A stretch of 64,000 nucleotides of DNA from Megamonas hypermegale (GCF_900187035.1 NZ_LT906446.1:1054001-1118000), one strand, 5' to 3'. Positions 48,157 to 57,868 are shown, counted from the first letter of the stretch. Notes: generated by a model from the sequence alone, not told the origin. Numbers and translations are program-made.

Positions 48157-50148
48157 ATGAAAAAACATTGGGAAATCTCCCCTATAGACGAGAAAAAACA
48201 ACAAACCCTTGCAAAAACCTTGCATATTTCACCTATATTAGCACAAATTTTAGTACACAAAAATTTTTCACTCGAAGAAGCTACTTTATTCTTAAATTCT
48301 GAACAAATCACCTATCACAATCCTTTTTTATTAAAAGACATGGACAAAGCTTGCAAAAGACTTCAAATAGCTTTAAAAAATCAAGAAAAAATCTGTATTT
48401 ATGGTGATTACGATGTCGATGGCATTTCCTCTACAGCACTTCTTGTCACTGTATTAAAAAAACTCGGTTTTATTGTCGATTATTATTTACCTGACCGCCA
48501 TAGCGAAGGATATGGTTTACACATTGAATCACTTGATAAATTAATACCTAAGTATAATTTAATCATCACAGTAGATTGTGGCATTACAGCTATTGAAGAA
48601 ATCGCCTATGCTAAAGATAAAATTGATATCATAATCACAGACCATCACCTACCACGTGAAAATCTACCTGACGCTTTAGCCATTGTAAATCCCAACCAGC
48701 AAAATTGTTCCTATCCTTTTAAAAGCCTTTGCGGTGTCGGCGTAGCTTTTAAATTATGTCAAGCATTATATCAAACATTAAATAAAGATAACGTCGATTT
48801 AGAACAATATCTCGATATAGTGGCACTCGGTACCGTTGCCGATATTGTTCCCCTAATTGATGAAAATCGTCGCTTCGTAAAAAAAGGCTTAACTCATATA
48901 CAAAATCTTGGCATTTTGGAATTACTTCACATTTGTAATTATCAAACAGATACAATAAATACAGGTCATATCGGTTTTGGTGTTGCACCACGCTTAAATG
49001 CTGCAGGCAGACTGACTCATGCTAGTAATGCTGTAGAATTATTGCTTACAAAAGATAAACAAACAGCTATAGACAAAAGCCAATATTTAGATGAAGAAAA
49101 TAAAAAACGACAAGATATCGTGGAAGATATTTTCAATCAAGCTGTTGAAAAAGTAGAAAGTTCTAATTTAGATAAAGACAATATAATTGTCGTTGTCGGT
49201 GAAAATTGGCATGAAGGCGTAATCGGAATTGCTGCTTCTCGCCTACAAGAAAAATATTATCGACCAATCATCATCATAGCTATAAATGAAGGCATTGGCA
49301 AAGCTTCTTGTCGTAGCATTGAAGGTTTCCATATAAAAAATGCTCTTGATTTTTGTGCTGATGATTTTGTAGTTTATGGTGGTCATTCCATGGCAGCTGG
49401 TTTTACTATCGAAGTGAATAAAATTCCTACATTCTTATCACATATTCACACTTATGCTAATGAAAATATATCTGAAGATATTTTGATACCTACTTGCAAA
49501 ATCGAAGCCGTCGTTTATCCTCAAGATATCACACTTGATTTCATATCTGAACTTACAAAACTTGAACCTTTTGGCATGGGCAATACTAAACCACAATTTG
49601 TCTGCCAACACGTATATGTAAGTCAAGCTAAAGCTATCGGACGAGAACAAAATCATCTTCATTTTATTTTTGAATACCACAGTAACAGATACACTGCTAT
49701 TGGCTGGAATATGGCTGAATATGTGGATAAAATTGCCTATAAATACATTGATATTTTATTTCAACCAGAAATAAATCACTGGAATGATAAAGATTACATT
49801 CAATTTAAAATAAATGACATTCGCCTTAGTGATAATTCACCTACATTTTTAGAAAAATATCCTAATTACGATACTGTAGGCAAAGTTTATTTGACTTTAA
49901 GAAAATTATCCATGCAAACAAAAACAGATAAATTAAATATTTCTTCTATTAATAATGGATTAAAGCAATTTTACAATATAGACATAACTGAATATGCTAT
50001 AAAAACTTGTTTAAAAATCATGCAAGAAATAAATGTATTAACTATACTAGATGAAAATACTATTATTTTAAATACTATGCTACAAGGCAAAATGGATATA
50101 AATGCTTCTTTGACATTTGCTCAAAGATTTAATGTTAAAAGGCTGTAA
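48157..50148 (+). CDS. recJ: single-stranded-DNA-specific exonuclease RecJ
   Basis: A 663-residue DHH-family 5'-3' exonuclease for DNA repair and recombination. Conserved blocks are ICIYGDYDVDGISSTALL, LIITVDCGITAIEE, IIITDHHLP (the DHH motif), GVGVAFKLCQAL, DIVALGTVADIVPL and the DHHA1 motif YGGHSMAAGFTIE. Residues after about 560 are an extra C-terminal region as in Firmicute RecJ. Its ATG follows GGAGG. It ends shortly before the alaS promoter; a seven-base stem (GGCTGTA/TACAGCC) at 50140-50164 may slow transcription. Confidence 0.94.
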   Translation: MKKHWEISPIDEKKQQTLAKTLHISPILAQILVHKNFSLEEATLFLNSEQITYHNPFLLKDMDKACKRLQIALKNQEKICIYGDYDVDGISSTALLVTVLKKLGFIVDYYLPDRHSEGYGLHIESLDKLIPKYNLIITVDCGITAIEEIAYAKDKIDIIITDHHLPRENLPDALAIVNPNQQNCSYPFKSLCGVGVAFKLCQALYQTLNKDNVDLEQYLDIVALGTVADIVPLIDENRRFVKKGLTHIQNLGILELLHICNYQTDTINTGHIGFGVAPRLNAAGRLTHASNAVELLLTKDKQTAIDKSQYLDEENKKRQDIVEDIFNQAVEKVESSNLDKDNIIVVVGENWHEGVIGIAASRLQEKYYRPIIIIAINEGIGKASCRSIEGFHIKNALDFCADDFVVYGGHSMAAGFTIEVNKIPTFLSHIHTYANENISEDILIPTCKIEAVVYPQDITLDFISELTKLEPFGMGNTKPQFVCQHVYVSQAKAIGREQNHLHFIFEYHSNRYTAIGWNMAEYVDKIAYKYIDILFQPEINHWNDKDYIQFKINDIRLSDNSPTFLEKYPNYDTVGKVYLTLRKLSMQTKTDKLNISSINNGLKQFYNIDITEYAIKTCLKIMQEINVLTILDENTIILNTMLQGKMDINASLTFAQRFNVKRL

Positions 50149-50174
50149 ATGACTATCATACAGCCCCTATTTAA

Positions 50175-50204
50175 TTGACTTTAGTCTGTAAATTAAGATA
50201 TAAT
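50175..50204 (+). promoter_or_regulatory. promoter of alaS
   Basis: TTGACT (50175-50180), 18 bases, TATAAT (50199-50204). The leader to the start codon is about 35 bases, too short for a T-box, unlike ilvC. Confidence 0.7.
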
Positions 50205-50244
50205 TAGATAAGTTTTTTCATTTTTATATTGGAGGTTGATTAGT

Positions 50245-52863
50245 TTGAAGTATATGAGCGGTAAAGAAATCCGCAGAAAATACCTAGACTTTTTTGTAAA
50301 AAATGGACATTTAGAACTTCCTAGCGCATCTTTAATTCCAAAAGATGACCCTAGCTTACTTATGATAGGTGCCGGCATGGCTCCTTTTAAAGCTTATTTC
50401 ACAGGTAAAATGAAACCACCTTGCACACGCATCACTACAAGTCAGCGTTGCGTACGTACTGGTGATATTGAAAACGTTGGTCATACAGCTCGTCATCATA
50501 CCTTTTTTGAAATGCTCGGCAATTTCTCTTTTGGCGATTATTTCAAATATGATGCCATTCGCTGGGCTTGGCAGTTTTTAACTGAAGAACTCGATTTACC
50601 AAAAGATAAACTTTGGGCAACAATCTATCCTGATGATGAAGAAGCATACAAAATTTGGACTACTGAAACAGATATCAACCCAGACCATATCGTTAAACTC
50701 GATGATAACTTCTGGGAAATCGGCAGTGGCCCATGCGGTCCTGACTCTGAAATCTTCATTGACCTCGGTGAAGAACGTGGTTGCGGTTCTCCTACTTGTG
50801 GCGTTGGCTGCGATTGCGACCGTTTCCTTGAAATTTGGAACCTCGTATTCACTCAATTCGACCGCACTGAAGATGGTAAATACAATCCACTCGTTCATAA
50901 AAACATTGATACAGGCTGTGGTTTGGAACGTGTTGCTTCCGTATTACAAAATAAACCATCCAACTTTGAAACTGATTTAATGTTCCCTATCATTGAATAT
51001 GCAAGCAAAGTTGCTGGTGTTGAATATGGCAAAAACAAAGAAACTGATGTTTCCTTAAAAGTTATCGCTGACCATGCTAGAAGCATTTCCTTCATGGTTA
51101 TGGATGGAATTCTTCCTTCTAACGAAGGTCGTGGCTATGTACTTCGTCGTCTTTTACGTCGTGCTGTTCGCCATGCTCGCACACTCGGCATTCAAGAAAA
51201 ATTCCTTGCTGGTGCTGTAGATGTCGTTGCTGAAATTTACAGCGGTGTTTATGATGAACTCACAAATCGCAAAGATTATATCAAAAAAGTTATCACTCTT
51301 GAAGAAGAACGCTTTGCTACTACATTAAATCAAGGTATGGAACTTTTAAATGCTGAAATCGAAAGCTTAAAAGCTGAAAACAAAACTGTACTTGATGGTG
51401 AAGTTGGCTTCAAATTATATGATACTTACGGTTTCCCTTGGGAACTCACTGATGAAATCTTACACGAAAACAATATGACACTTGACAAAGATTCCTTTGA
51501 TAAAGCAATGGAACAACAACGTACTCGTGCTCGTAATGCTCGTGGCGAAAATAAACGCATGGATATTCCTGATTTACGTGACAGCAATATCGGCGAACTT
51601 AAAATCGATGAAAATGCTCGTCAAGCAAAAATCGTTTGCATTTGGAAAAACGCTCAAATCACAGATGCTCTTAAAGATGGCGATGAAGCTGGCGTTATCT
51701 TAGATGTTACTCCATTTTATGCTGAAGGTGGCGGACAAGAAGGCGATATCGGTAGCTTAAAATCTGATATGGGTAGTGCTACAGTAATTGATACTAAAAA
51801 ATTACCAGATGGCACAGTATACAATATCGTTCATGTAACAGAAGGTAGCCTTCATACTGGCGATGCTGTAGAAATCACTGTTGATATGACAAATAAACTC
51901 GCTTCTGCTCGTAACCATACAGCTACACATCTTTTACAGGCAGCCTTAAAACGCGTTGTTGGCGACCATATCAATCAGGCTGGTTCTTTTGTTAACGCTG
52001 ACCACTTACGTTTTGACTTCTCTAGCTTTGAACCAATCACTGACGAACAATTAGCTGAAGTTGAAGCTATGGTTAATGCTGAAATCTTAACTGGTCAAGA
52101 TGTAAACATTTCCTTCATGAAACAAGATGAAGCTAAAGAAATGGGCGCTATGGCTTTATTCGGTGAAAAATATGGTGATATCGTTCGCGTTGTAACTGTT
52201 CCTGGTTTCAGTATGGAACTTTGCGGTGGTAGCCATGTTAAAAACGTTGGCCAAATTGGCATGTTCAAAATTGTCAGTGAAACAGGCGTAGCTGCTGGTG
52301 TAAGACGTATTGAAGCTTTAACTGGTAAAGCTGCTATTGATTACATGAACAATAAAGCAAAACTCTTATCTGAAGCTGTTTCAACACTTAAAACAAATGA
52401 AACAAATCTTTTAGATAAAATCAACACTGTTCTCACTGAAAATAAAGAAATGAAACAAGAACTCACTAAAGTTCAAGCAGCTCGCGCTAAAGCTGATTCT
52501 CAAAAACTCTTAATGGGTCTTGAAGAATACAATGGCGTAAATGTAATCGTTGGTAAAGTTCAAGCTGCTACTATGGATGAATTGCGTAATTCTGCTGACC
52601 TCATTTGCAGTAAATACGAAAAAGCTGGCGTTGTTGTTTTAGGCGCTGTTATCGGCGATAAAGTAAACTTTGTTGTAAAAGCCAATAAAGACGCTGTAGC
52701 TCGTGGCATTCATGCTGGTAAAATCGTTAAAGAAGTTGCTCAAGTTGCAGGTGGTAACGGTGGCGGTCGTCCTGATATGGCTCAAGCTGGTGCTAAACAG
52801 GCAGAAAAATTACCAGAAGCATTCGATAAAGCTCATCAAATTATCCAAGCTCAAATTAAATAA
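50245..52863 (+). CDS. alaS: alanyl-tRNA synthetase
   Basis: Charges tRNA-Ala. Class II motifs are seen in FVKNGHLELPSASLIPKDDPSLL, GMAPFKAYFTGKMKPP and RHHTFFEMLGNFSFGDYFK; the editing domain has NHTATHLLQAALKRVVGDHINQAGS, and the zinc ligand block is CGGSHVKNVGQIG. The C-Ala tail has GGNGGGRPDMAQAGAK. The length of 873 residues is normal. The start is TTG 50245, nine bases after GGAGG, giving MKYMSGKEIRRKYLDFF, the usual beginning. Confidence 0.97.
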   Translation: MKYMSGKEIRRKYLDFFVKNGHLELPSASLIPKDDPSLLMIGAGMAPFKAYFTGKMKPPCTRITTSQRCVRTGDIENVGHTARHHTFFEMLGNFSFGDYFKYDAIRWAWQFLTEELDLPKDKLWATIYPDDEEAYKIWTTETDINPDHIVKLDDNFWEIGSGPCGPDSEIFIDLGEERGCGSPTCGVGCDCDRFLEIWNLVFTQFDRTEDGKYNPLVHKNIDTGCGLERVASVLQNKPSNFETDLMFPIIEYASKVAGVEYGKNKETDVSLKVIADHARSISFMVMDGILPSNEGRGYVLRRLLRRAVRHARTLGIQEKFLAGAVDVVAEIYSGVYDELTNRKDYIKKVITLEEERFATTLNQGMELLNAEIESLKAENKTVLDGEVGFKLYDTYGFPWELTDEILHENNMTLDKDSFDKAMEQQRTRARNARGENKRMDIPDLRDSNIGELKIDENARQAKIVCIWKNAQITDALKDGDEAGVILDVTPFYAEGGGQEGDIGSLKSDMGSATVIDTKKLPDGTVYNIVHVTEGSLHTGDAVEITVDMTNKLASARNHTATHLLQAALKRVVGDHINQAGSFVNADHLRFDFSSFEPITDEQLAEVEAMVNAEILTGQDVNISFMKQDEAKEMGAMALFGEKYGDIVRVVTVPGFSMELCGGSHVKNVGQIGMFKIVSETGVAAGVRRIEALTGKAAIDYMNNKAKLLSEAVSTLKTNETNLLDKINTVLTENKEMKQELTKVQAARAKADSQKLLMGLEEYNGVNVIVGKVQAATMDELRNSADLICSKYEKAGVVVLGAVIGDKVNFVVKANKDAVARGIHAGKIVKEVAQVAGGNGGGRPDMAQAGAKQAEKLPEAFDKAHQIIQAQIK

Positions 52864-52895
52864 TTTTCTTTACTAATACCGATTTTTTAGATTTT

Positions 52896-52920
52896 AAGGA
52901 GGCATTTGCCTCCTTTTATT
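52896..52920 (+). terminator. terminator after alaS
   Basis: AAGGAGGC-ATTT-GCCTCCTT (52896-52915) followed by TTATTTT. Confidence 0.85.
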
Positions 52921-52952
52921 TTAATAGTATTTTTGCCTTATAATATTTTGGC

Positions 52953-52981
52953 TGTCTTTAGATTAAAACTTTTGATATAAT
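52953..52981 (+). promoter_or_regulatory. extended -10 promoter upstream of ireB
   Basis: TGATATAAT at 52973-52981 is an extended -10 (TGN-TATAAT), with a weak -35, TGTCTT, 17 bases upstream. Confidence 0.55.
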
Positions 52982-53052
52982 TAGGATATGTAGTTAAAAC
53001 ATTCTAACAACTTTTAACTACTTTAAATAAATATTATGTAGAGGTGATTATG

Positions 53053-53331
53053 ATGTCCAATATTAAAGATGAAACTGTAATGTTTAATTTTGGCGCAGAT
53101 GACGATAAAGCAGCAAAAGCACTCTGCCTTTCTTGCCGTGCTATGCTCGAAAAAGGTTATAGTCCTATAAACCAACTCGTCGGTTATTTATTATCCGATG
53201 ACCCAGCTTATATTACCAGCAATAGAAACGCTAGAAATGAAATTCGTCGCCTCGGACGTGATGAACTCTTAGAAGAACTCGTACGTTTCTATTTAGAAAA
53301 CAATGAAAATATCAAGAAGGGAACAGAATAA
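53053..53331 (+). CDS. IreB family regulatory phosphoprotein (UPF0297)
   Basis: A 92-residue protein of the IreB/YrzL family, conserved next to ruvX in Firmicutes. In Enterococcus IreB is phosphorylated by the kinase IreK and affects cephalosporin resistance. The opening TVMFNFGADDDKAAKALCLSCRAMLEKGYSPINQLVGYLLSDDPAYITSNRNARNEIRRL is the whole family motif. ATG 53053 is eight bases after GAGG; an earlier ATG (53050) and GTG (53044) are alternatives. Confidence 0.93.
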   Translation: MSNIKDETVMFNFGADDDKAAKALCLSCRAMLEKGYSPINQLVGYLLSDDPAYITSNRNARNEIRRLGRDELLEELVRFYLENNENIKKGTE

Positions 53332-53334
53332 TTC

Positions 53335-53748
53335 ATGCGCATTATGTCCCTTGATGTAGGCGACCGCACTGTAGGCATAGCTGTAAGTGATGAACTTTTA
53401 TTTACAGCACAAGGTGTTGAAACAATCCGTCGCAAATCTTATAAAAACGATTTAGGACGAATTAAAGAACTTTGTCGCCAATTCGAAACCACAAAATTTG
53501 TAGTTGGATTGCCTAAAAATATGAATGGCACCATGGGTGAACGCTGTGAAATTGTAAAACAATTCGCTACAAAATTAAAAGAAGATATACCTGAAGCAGA
53601 AATAATCTTCTGGGATGAACGCTTATCCACAGTGGCAGCTGACCGCTATTTATTAGAAGCTGATATCAGCCGTGCAAAACGCAAAAAAGTAATTGATAAA
53701 ATGGCAGCCGTATTCATTCTGCAAGGATATCTTGACAGTTTAAAATAA
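53335..53748 (+). CDS. ruvX: putative Holliday junction resolvase / pre-16S rRNA nuclease RuvX
   Basis: A 137-residue RNase H-fold nuclease (YqgF). The first catalytic Asp is in [17 protein letters not shown], the Glu in [12 protein letters not shown] and the last Asp in [18 protein letters not shown]. Homologues process the 5' end of 16S rRNA or resolve Holliday junctions. It starts three bases after ireB stops. Confidence 0.94.
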   Translation: MRIMSLDVGDRTVGIAVSDELLFTAQGVETIRRKSYKNDLGRIKELCRQFETTKFVVGLPKNMNGTMGERCEIVKQFATKLKEDIPEAEIIFWDERLSTVAADRYLLEADISRAKRKKVIDKMAAVFILQGYLDSLK

Positions 53749-53767
53749 TTGGAGAGATTTTATATAT

Positions 53768-54514
53768 ATGACTAGAATTGACAGACGTGAAGCTGACCAA
53801 ATGCGTCGTTTTAAAATAACAAAATATTTTCAGAAGTATCCTGCTGGTTCCGTATTGATTGAAACTGGTAATACTAAAGTTATTTGTGCCGCTAGTATTC
53901 AAGATGGTGTCCCACCATTTTTGCGTGGCAATGGCATAGGCTGGCTCAACGCTGAATATTCACTTTTACCTTCATCTACACTTACTCGTTCTCAACGTGA
54001 AGCAACTCGAGGTCGTCAAAATGGTAGAACACAAGAAATTCAGCGTTTAATCGGACGTTGTCTTCGCAGTGTTATGGATTTTAAAGCGCTTGGCGAACGA
54101 ACTATCACTATTGACTGTGATGTAATTCAAGCTGATGGTGGTACTCGTACAGCTTCTATTACAGGAGCATTTGTGGCACTTGCACTTGCTCTTGATACTA
54201 TTTATGACCCTAAGAAACCTTTTCCTTTAAAAGATTTCCTAGCTGCTGTAAGCGTTGGTTTATCAAAAGAAAATAAACCTATTTTAGATTTATGTTATGA
54301 TGAAGATTCTACTGCTGTTGCTGATATGAATATCGTAATGACTGGCAATGGTGAATTTGTTGAAATCCAAGGAACAGGTGAAAAACATCCTTTTACCCAT
54401 AAACAATTTTCTCAAATGCTTAGTTTTGCTGAAAAAGGTATTGATGAATTGATTTCTTATCAAAAAGATATTTTAGGTAATGATTTAGTTTGGAAAATAG
54501 GAAGGATTCCTTAA
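53768..54514 (+). CDS. rph: ribonuclease PH
   Basis: A phosphorolytic 3'-5' exoribonuclease for tRNA 3' ends. Conserved segments are [81 protein letters not shown] and [20 protein letters not shown]. At 248 residues it is complete. The XTP pyrophosphatase gene follows at once. Confidence 0.96.
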   Translation: MTRIDRREADQMRRFKITKYFQKYPAGSVLIETGNTKVICAASIQDGVPPFLRGNGIGWLNAEYSLLPSSTLTRSQREATRGRQNGRTQEIQRLIGRCLRSVMDFKALGERTITIDCDVIQADGGTRTASITGAFVALALALDTIYDPKKPFPLKDFLAAVSVGLSKENKPILDLCYDEDSTAVADMNIVMTGNGEFVEIQGTGEKHPFTHKQFSQMLSFAEKGIDELISYQKDILGNDLVWKIGRIP

Positions 54515-54519
54515 TACTA

Positions 54520-55116
54520 ATGAAAAAAATTATTGTTGCAACTAAAAATCAAGGCAAAATCAAAGAAATGATAACTGCCTTTAAAAACTTAGATGTAGAA
54601 CTCCACTCTTTAAGCGAATTTGGCAATTTACCAGATGCTATAGAAGATGGTTCAACCTTTGCTGAAAATGCTTTGAAAAAAGCTTCATTTTATGCCAAAC
54701 AAACAAATTGTGCTTGCCTTGCTGACGATTCTGGTTTAGAGATAGATGTACTCGGCGGCGCACCTGGCATTTATTCCGCTCGTTTTGCAGGCTACCATGC
54801 AGATGATAGTGCTAATAATAAAAAAATGGTAGAAGAACTCGCGAAAAAAAATGTTTCATCTTCTCCTGCCCATTATGTTTGTGCTTTGGCATTCGTCGAT
54901 ACTGATGGTTCATCTCTTTCTTGTGAAGGTAGATGTTCCGGCATAATTCGCAATTTTGCTTGCGGTGAAGGTGGTTTTGGCTATGACCCATATTTTTATT
55001 TACCTAACCTCGACAAAACTATGGCTGAAATTACCCTTACAGAAAAAAATGCCATCAGTCATCGCGGTTTAGCACTTAAAAATATGGAAAATATATTACG
55101 AGGCTATTTAAAATGA
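54520..55116 (+). CDS. rdgB: XTP/dITP diphosphatase (RdgB/HAM1)
   Basis: Removes non-canonical purine triphosphates. It begins KKIIVATKNQGKIKEMITAF, with ADDSGLEIDVLGGAPGIYSARFAG in the middle and GFGYDPYFYLPNLDKTMAEIT and KNAISHRGLAL near the end, all family motifs. ATG 54520 is taken because the longer frame lies inside rph. It overlaps the phosphodiesterase gene by four bases. In Firmicutes rph and rdgB are usual neighbours. Confidence 0.95.
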   Translation: MKKIIVATKNQGKIKEMITAFKNLDVELHSLSEFGNLPDAIEDGSTFAENALKKASFYAKQTNCACLADDSGLEIDVLGGAPGIYSARFAGYHADDSANNKKMVEELAKKNVSSSPAHYVCALAFVDTDGSSLSCEGRCSGIIRNFACGEGGFGYDPYFYLPNLDKTMAEITLTEKNAISHRGLALKNMENILRGYLK

Positions 55117-55589
55117 AAATAGGAATAATGAGCGACAGTCATTATAATTTAGATGCTATTGATAATGCTATCTGTTTAGCTGATGATGTAGACTGTTGGC
55201 TTCATGCTGGCGACAGTATTGAAGATAGTAAATATCTTGAAAAAGTATCAGGCAAAAAGGTATACGGTGTTATCGGCAATGTTGATTGGACTTATGAAAA
55301 ACCTAACGATCTTCTTCTAAAATTAGCTGATATAAATATTTTCTTGACACACGGTCACACTTACAACGTGAAAACTTCTTTAGAAGAATTAAGTGATATG
55401 GCTCGTTGCGTTAATGCTCATTTAATTGTATATGGACACAGTCATATCGGTGCACAAAAAACAATTGATAATAGATTATTCATAAATCCTGGTAGCATTT
55501 CTGAACCACGTGATGGACTTTTACCTTCATTTATGATTGCCACTATAAAAAATAAAAAAATAGATATCCAACGGATATTTATAAAATAA
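55113..55589 (+). CDS. YfcE/MJ0936-family metallophosphodiesterase
   Basis: A 158-residue calcineurin-like phosphoesterase. Metal-binding motifs are MSDSHYN (D-x-H), LHAGDSIED (GD), VIGNVDW (GN[HV]), FLTHGH and YGHSHIG (GHSH). It acts on phosphodiesters; the natural substrate is unclear. It starts inside the end of the rdgB gene and closes the ireB-ruvX-rph-rdgB operon. Confidence 0.93.
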   Translation: MKIGIMSDSHYNLDAIDNAICLADDVDCWLHAGDSIEDSKYLEKVSGKKVYGVIGNVDWTYEKPNDLLLKLADINIFLTHGHTYNVKTSLEELSDMARCVNAHLIVYGHSHIGAQKTIDNRLFINPGSISEPRDGLLPSFMIATIKNKKIDIQRIFIK

Positions 55590-56252
55590 AAAATTTTTAT
55601 AGTAGATATATTTTCTTATAATAATCTTCTATTTCTATTTATCATCTTTATGATTTAATTAAAATAAAGTTTTGCTGGTTTTTATCTATAAATAAATTTT
55701 ATTTATAAAAATGAATGCGCTTCAACTTTAATAATATTAAGGCTTTACGGCTTTTTTAATTGTTGAAACACATTTAAAAATATGCTAAAATTTTCTTTAC
55801 ACAAGGATATTTTTATTCCTTAAAATGTAACGACAATCTATTATATACTGAATGATATTTTTCTATCATTCAGTATATAATATTAATAAATGAGATATAA
55901 ACCTTCTCTTTGCGAATACATTATATCAATACATAACAATTATAATATGTATTAAATATATCAAATTTTGCTAAATTTTATCCTAAATATCGTAAAAACT
56001 ATGATTTATTCTAATTTTTACGTATGAGGAATTATTACTAATGAAATAATTTCATTTTTTATATAAACGATATTATTTCATTAGATAAGAATAAGTTTTT
56101 TACTTATTCAAAGACAATACAAACACAATTATAAATAAAAAGTGTTCAATATTGCCTTAACCGTCAAATTCATGAACGGGGATTGCCTATAATACTTAGG
56201 AAGTTTAATATACACAATTAAACAATGAATAAATTTATCTATTGGAGGGGTT
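55590..56252. other. 663-bp AT-rich intergenic region with three inverted repeats
   Basis: No gene is supported here. An 18-bp perfect inverted repeat (55840-55857 with 55864-55881, loop TTTTTC) is the strongest hairpin in the window. Two more follow: AATGAAATAAT with ATTATTTCATT (56040-56082) and GAATAAG with CTTATTC (56088-56109). The last 95 bases hold the fumarase leader motif, listed separately. The region may contain the end of the upstream operon, an sRNA, or a small inverted-repeat element. Confidence 0.6.
56159..56193 (+). promoter_or_regulatory. shared hairpin/promoter motif upstream of fumarase
   Basis: AACCGT (56159-56164), 12 bases, CGGGGATTGC (56177-56186), then CTATAAT. The same two blocks occur upstream of sdhC at 57750. 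CCGT and ACGG can pair. TATAAT at 56188-56193 is a good -10 without a clear -35, so the blocks may be an activator site or the foot of a leader RNA. Confidence 0.5.
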
Positions 56253-57098
56253 ATGGTGCGTACAATCCAAGCAGAAACAATTACCCAAGAAGTAGCGCAG
56301 ATGTGTAAAGAAGCTGCCTACTATTTACCAGGAGACGTTTTCGCCGCATTAGAAAGAGGCAGACTTAGTGAACAGTCTCCAGTTGGCCGAGACGTACTCG
56401 ACCAAATCATTCAGAATGCCAAAATCGCTAAAGCAGAAGATAGACCAATCTGCCAAGATACAGGCATGACTATCGTGTTCGTCGAATTAGGTCAAGACGT
56501 TCATATCGAAGGTGGCAACTTAAATGATGCTATTAATGCTGGTGTAGCAAAAGGCTATACTGAAGGATACCTTCGTAAATCCGTTGTTGAAGAACCACTT
56601 TTCAACCGCAAAAATACTGGAAATAACACTCCTGCTGTTATTTATACTGAAGTTGTTCCTGGTGATAAACTTACAATTCAAGTTGAACCAAAAGGCTTCG
56701 GTAGCGAAAATAAATCAGGCCTTAAAATGCTTGTACCTGCTGATGGTGTAAAAGGCGTTAAAAAAGCTGTTATGGAAATTATTCTCCATGCAAGCTGCAA
56801 CCCTTGCCCACCTATGGTTGTAGGTATCGGTATCGGTGGTACTATGGACCGTGCTGCTGTAATGTCTAAAAAAGCATTACTTCGTCCAACAAACGTTCGC
56901 AATCCACATCCTGAATATGCAAAATTAGAAGAAGAACTTTTAGAAATGATTAATCAGACAGGCATTGGCCCACAGCTCGGTGGTACTACAAGCGCTCTTG
57001 CTGTAAATATTGAATGGGGCCCAACTCATATTGCTGGCCTTCCTGTTGCAGTAACTATTTGCTGCCATGCATGCCGTCATTCTAAACGTGTATTATAA
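56253..57098 (+). CDS. fumA: fumarate hydratase, alpha subunit (class I, Fe-S)
   Basis: The N-terminal, cluster-binding half of a two-subunit iron-sulfur fumarase that interconverts malate and fumarate. Family segments are DRPICQDTGMTIVFVELGQDVH with one cluster cysteine, LFNRKNTGNNTPAVIYTE, ILHASCNPCPPMVVGIGIGGTMDRA, and QTGIGPQLGGTTSALAVNIEWGPTHIAGLPVAVTICCHACRHSK. It is 281 residues. ATG follows GGAGGGG. In Negativicutes this step works in the reductive direction, feeding fumarate to the reductase encoded downstream. Confidence 0.95.
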   Translation: MVRTIQAETITQEVAQMCKEAAYYLPGDVFAALERGRLSEQSPVGRDVLDQIIQNAKIAKAEDRPICQDTGMTIVFVELGQDVHIEGGNLNDAINAGVAKGYTEGYLRKSVVEEPLFNRKNTGNNTPAVIYTEVVPGDKLTIQVEPKGFGSENKSGLKMLVPADGVKGVKKAVMEIILHASCNPCPPMVVGIGIGGTMDRAAVMSKKALLRPTNVRNPHPEYAKLEEELLEMINQTGIGPQLGGTTSALAVNIEWGPTHIAGLPVAVTICCHACRHSKRVL

Positions 57099-57119
57099 TT
57101 ATTCGGGAGGTATATTTAA

Positions 57120-57695
57120 ATGGCTGAAAAAATTCGCATTACCACACCTTTAACTGAAGAACAATCTCGCAAATTAAAAGTAGGCGATAGCGTTCTTATC
57201 AGCGGCGTCATTTACAGTGCACGTGATGCTGCTCATAAAGTTATGACAGAAGCTCTCGCTCGCGGAGAAAAACTTCCTATTGATTGGCATAACCAAATCG
57301 TTTATTACCTTGGACCGACTCCTGCTAAACCTGGTAATCCGATTGGTTCTTGCGGTCCTACTACATCTGGTCGTATGGACGCTTACACTCCTACAATGCT
57401 CGAACAGGGAATTAAAGGTATGATTGGTAAAGGTTCCCGCGATAAAGCAGTTGTTGACTCCATGAAGAAAAATGGCGTTACTTATTTCGCTGCTGTTGGC
57501 GGTGCTGCTGCCCTCATTTCCAAATGTGTAAAAAAATATGAAGTAATTGCTTATCCTGAACTCGGACCTGAAGCACTTGCTGCTCTTACGGTTGAAGATT
57601 TCCCAGCTATCGTTGTTATTGATTCTGAAGGAAATAATTTCTACGAAATCGGTCAAGCACCATATCGCAAATTTGATATGGACCAAATTAAATAA
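57120..57695 (+). CDS. fumB: fumarate hydratase, beta subunit
   Basis: The C-terminal half of the class I fumarase as a separate 191-residue protein. It starts RITTPLTEEQSRKLKVGDSVLISGVIYSARDAAHKVM and contains GPTTSGRMDAYTPTMLEQGIKGMIGKG and YFAAVGGAAALISKCVKKYEVIAYPELGPEALAALTVEDFPAIV, all expected. It lies 21 bases after the alpha subunit with GGGAGG, and is followed by a terminator. Confidence 0.95.
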   Translation: MAEKIRITTPLTEEQSRKLKVGDSVLISGVIYSARDAAHKVMTEALARGEKLPIDWHNQIVYYLGPTPAKPGNPIGSCGPTTSGRMDAYTPTMLEQGIKGMIGKGSRDKAVVDSMKKNGVTYFAAVGGAAALISKCVKKYEVIAYPELGPEALAALTVEDFPAIVVIDSEGNNFYEIGQAPYRKFDMDQIK

Positions 57696-57706
57696 TTAAA
57701 CAAAAT

Positions 57707-57746
57707 CCTGAGCTCCTTTTTTTTGGAGAGGGGCTCAGTTTATTTT
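57707..57746 (+). terminator. terminator after fumarase genes
   Basis: CTGAGC (57708-57713) pairs with GCTCAG (57733-57738), extended by TCC/GGA with a bulge, followed by TTTATTTT. Confidence 0.75.
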
Positions 57747-57749
57747 GTC

Positions 57750-57780
57750 AACCGTGAGACACCCGGGGATTGCTATTTTT
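57750..57780 (+). promoter_or_regulatory. shared hairpin/promoter motif upstream of sdhCAB
   Basis: AACCGT (57750-57755), 8 bases, CGGGGATTGC (57764-57773), then TATTTT. It repeats the motif before fumarase at 56159 with a shorter centre. CCG and CGG can pair. TGC-TATTTT could act as an extended -10. It stands 95 bases before sdhC. Confidence 0.5.
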
Positions 57781-57868
57781 ATTTTAAAAATTTAAATAGA
57801 AGCTTTTTGGCATGTCATAAGTGTGTAAATTTTCCCTATGAAAATTAAAATGTACAGGAGGTTCAAGG

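Noticed and set aside
50205-50244. T-box leader for alaS
   Set aside because: The space between promoter and start codon is about 35 bases, and no T-box sequence is present.
56177-56193. Sigma-54 promoter at CGGGGATTGC
   Set aside because: Sigma-54 sites need GG about ten bases before GC; in both copies that position is not GG.
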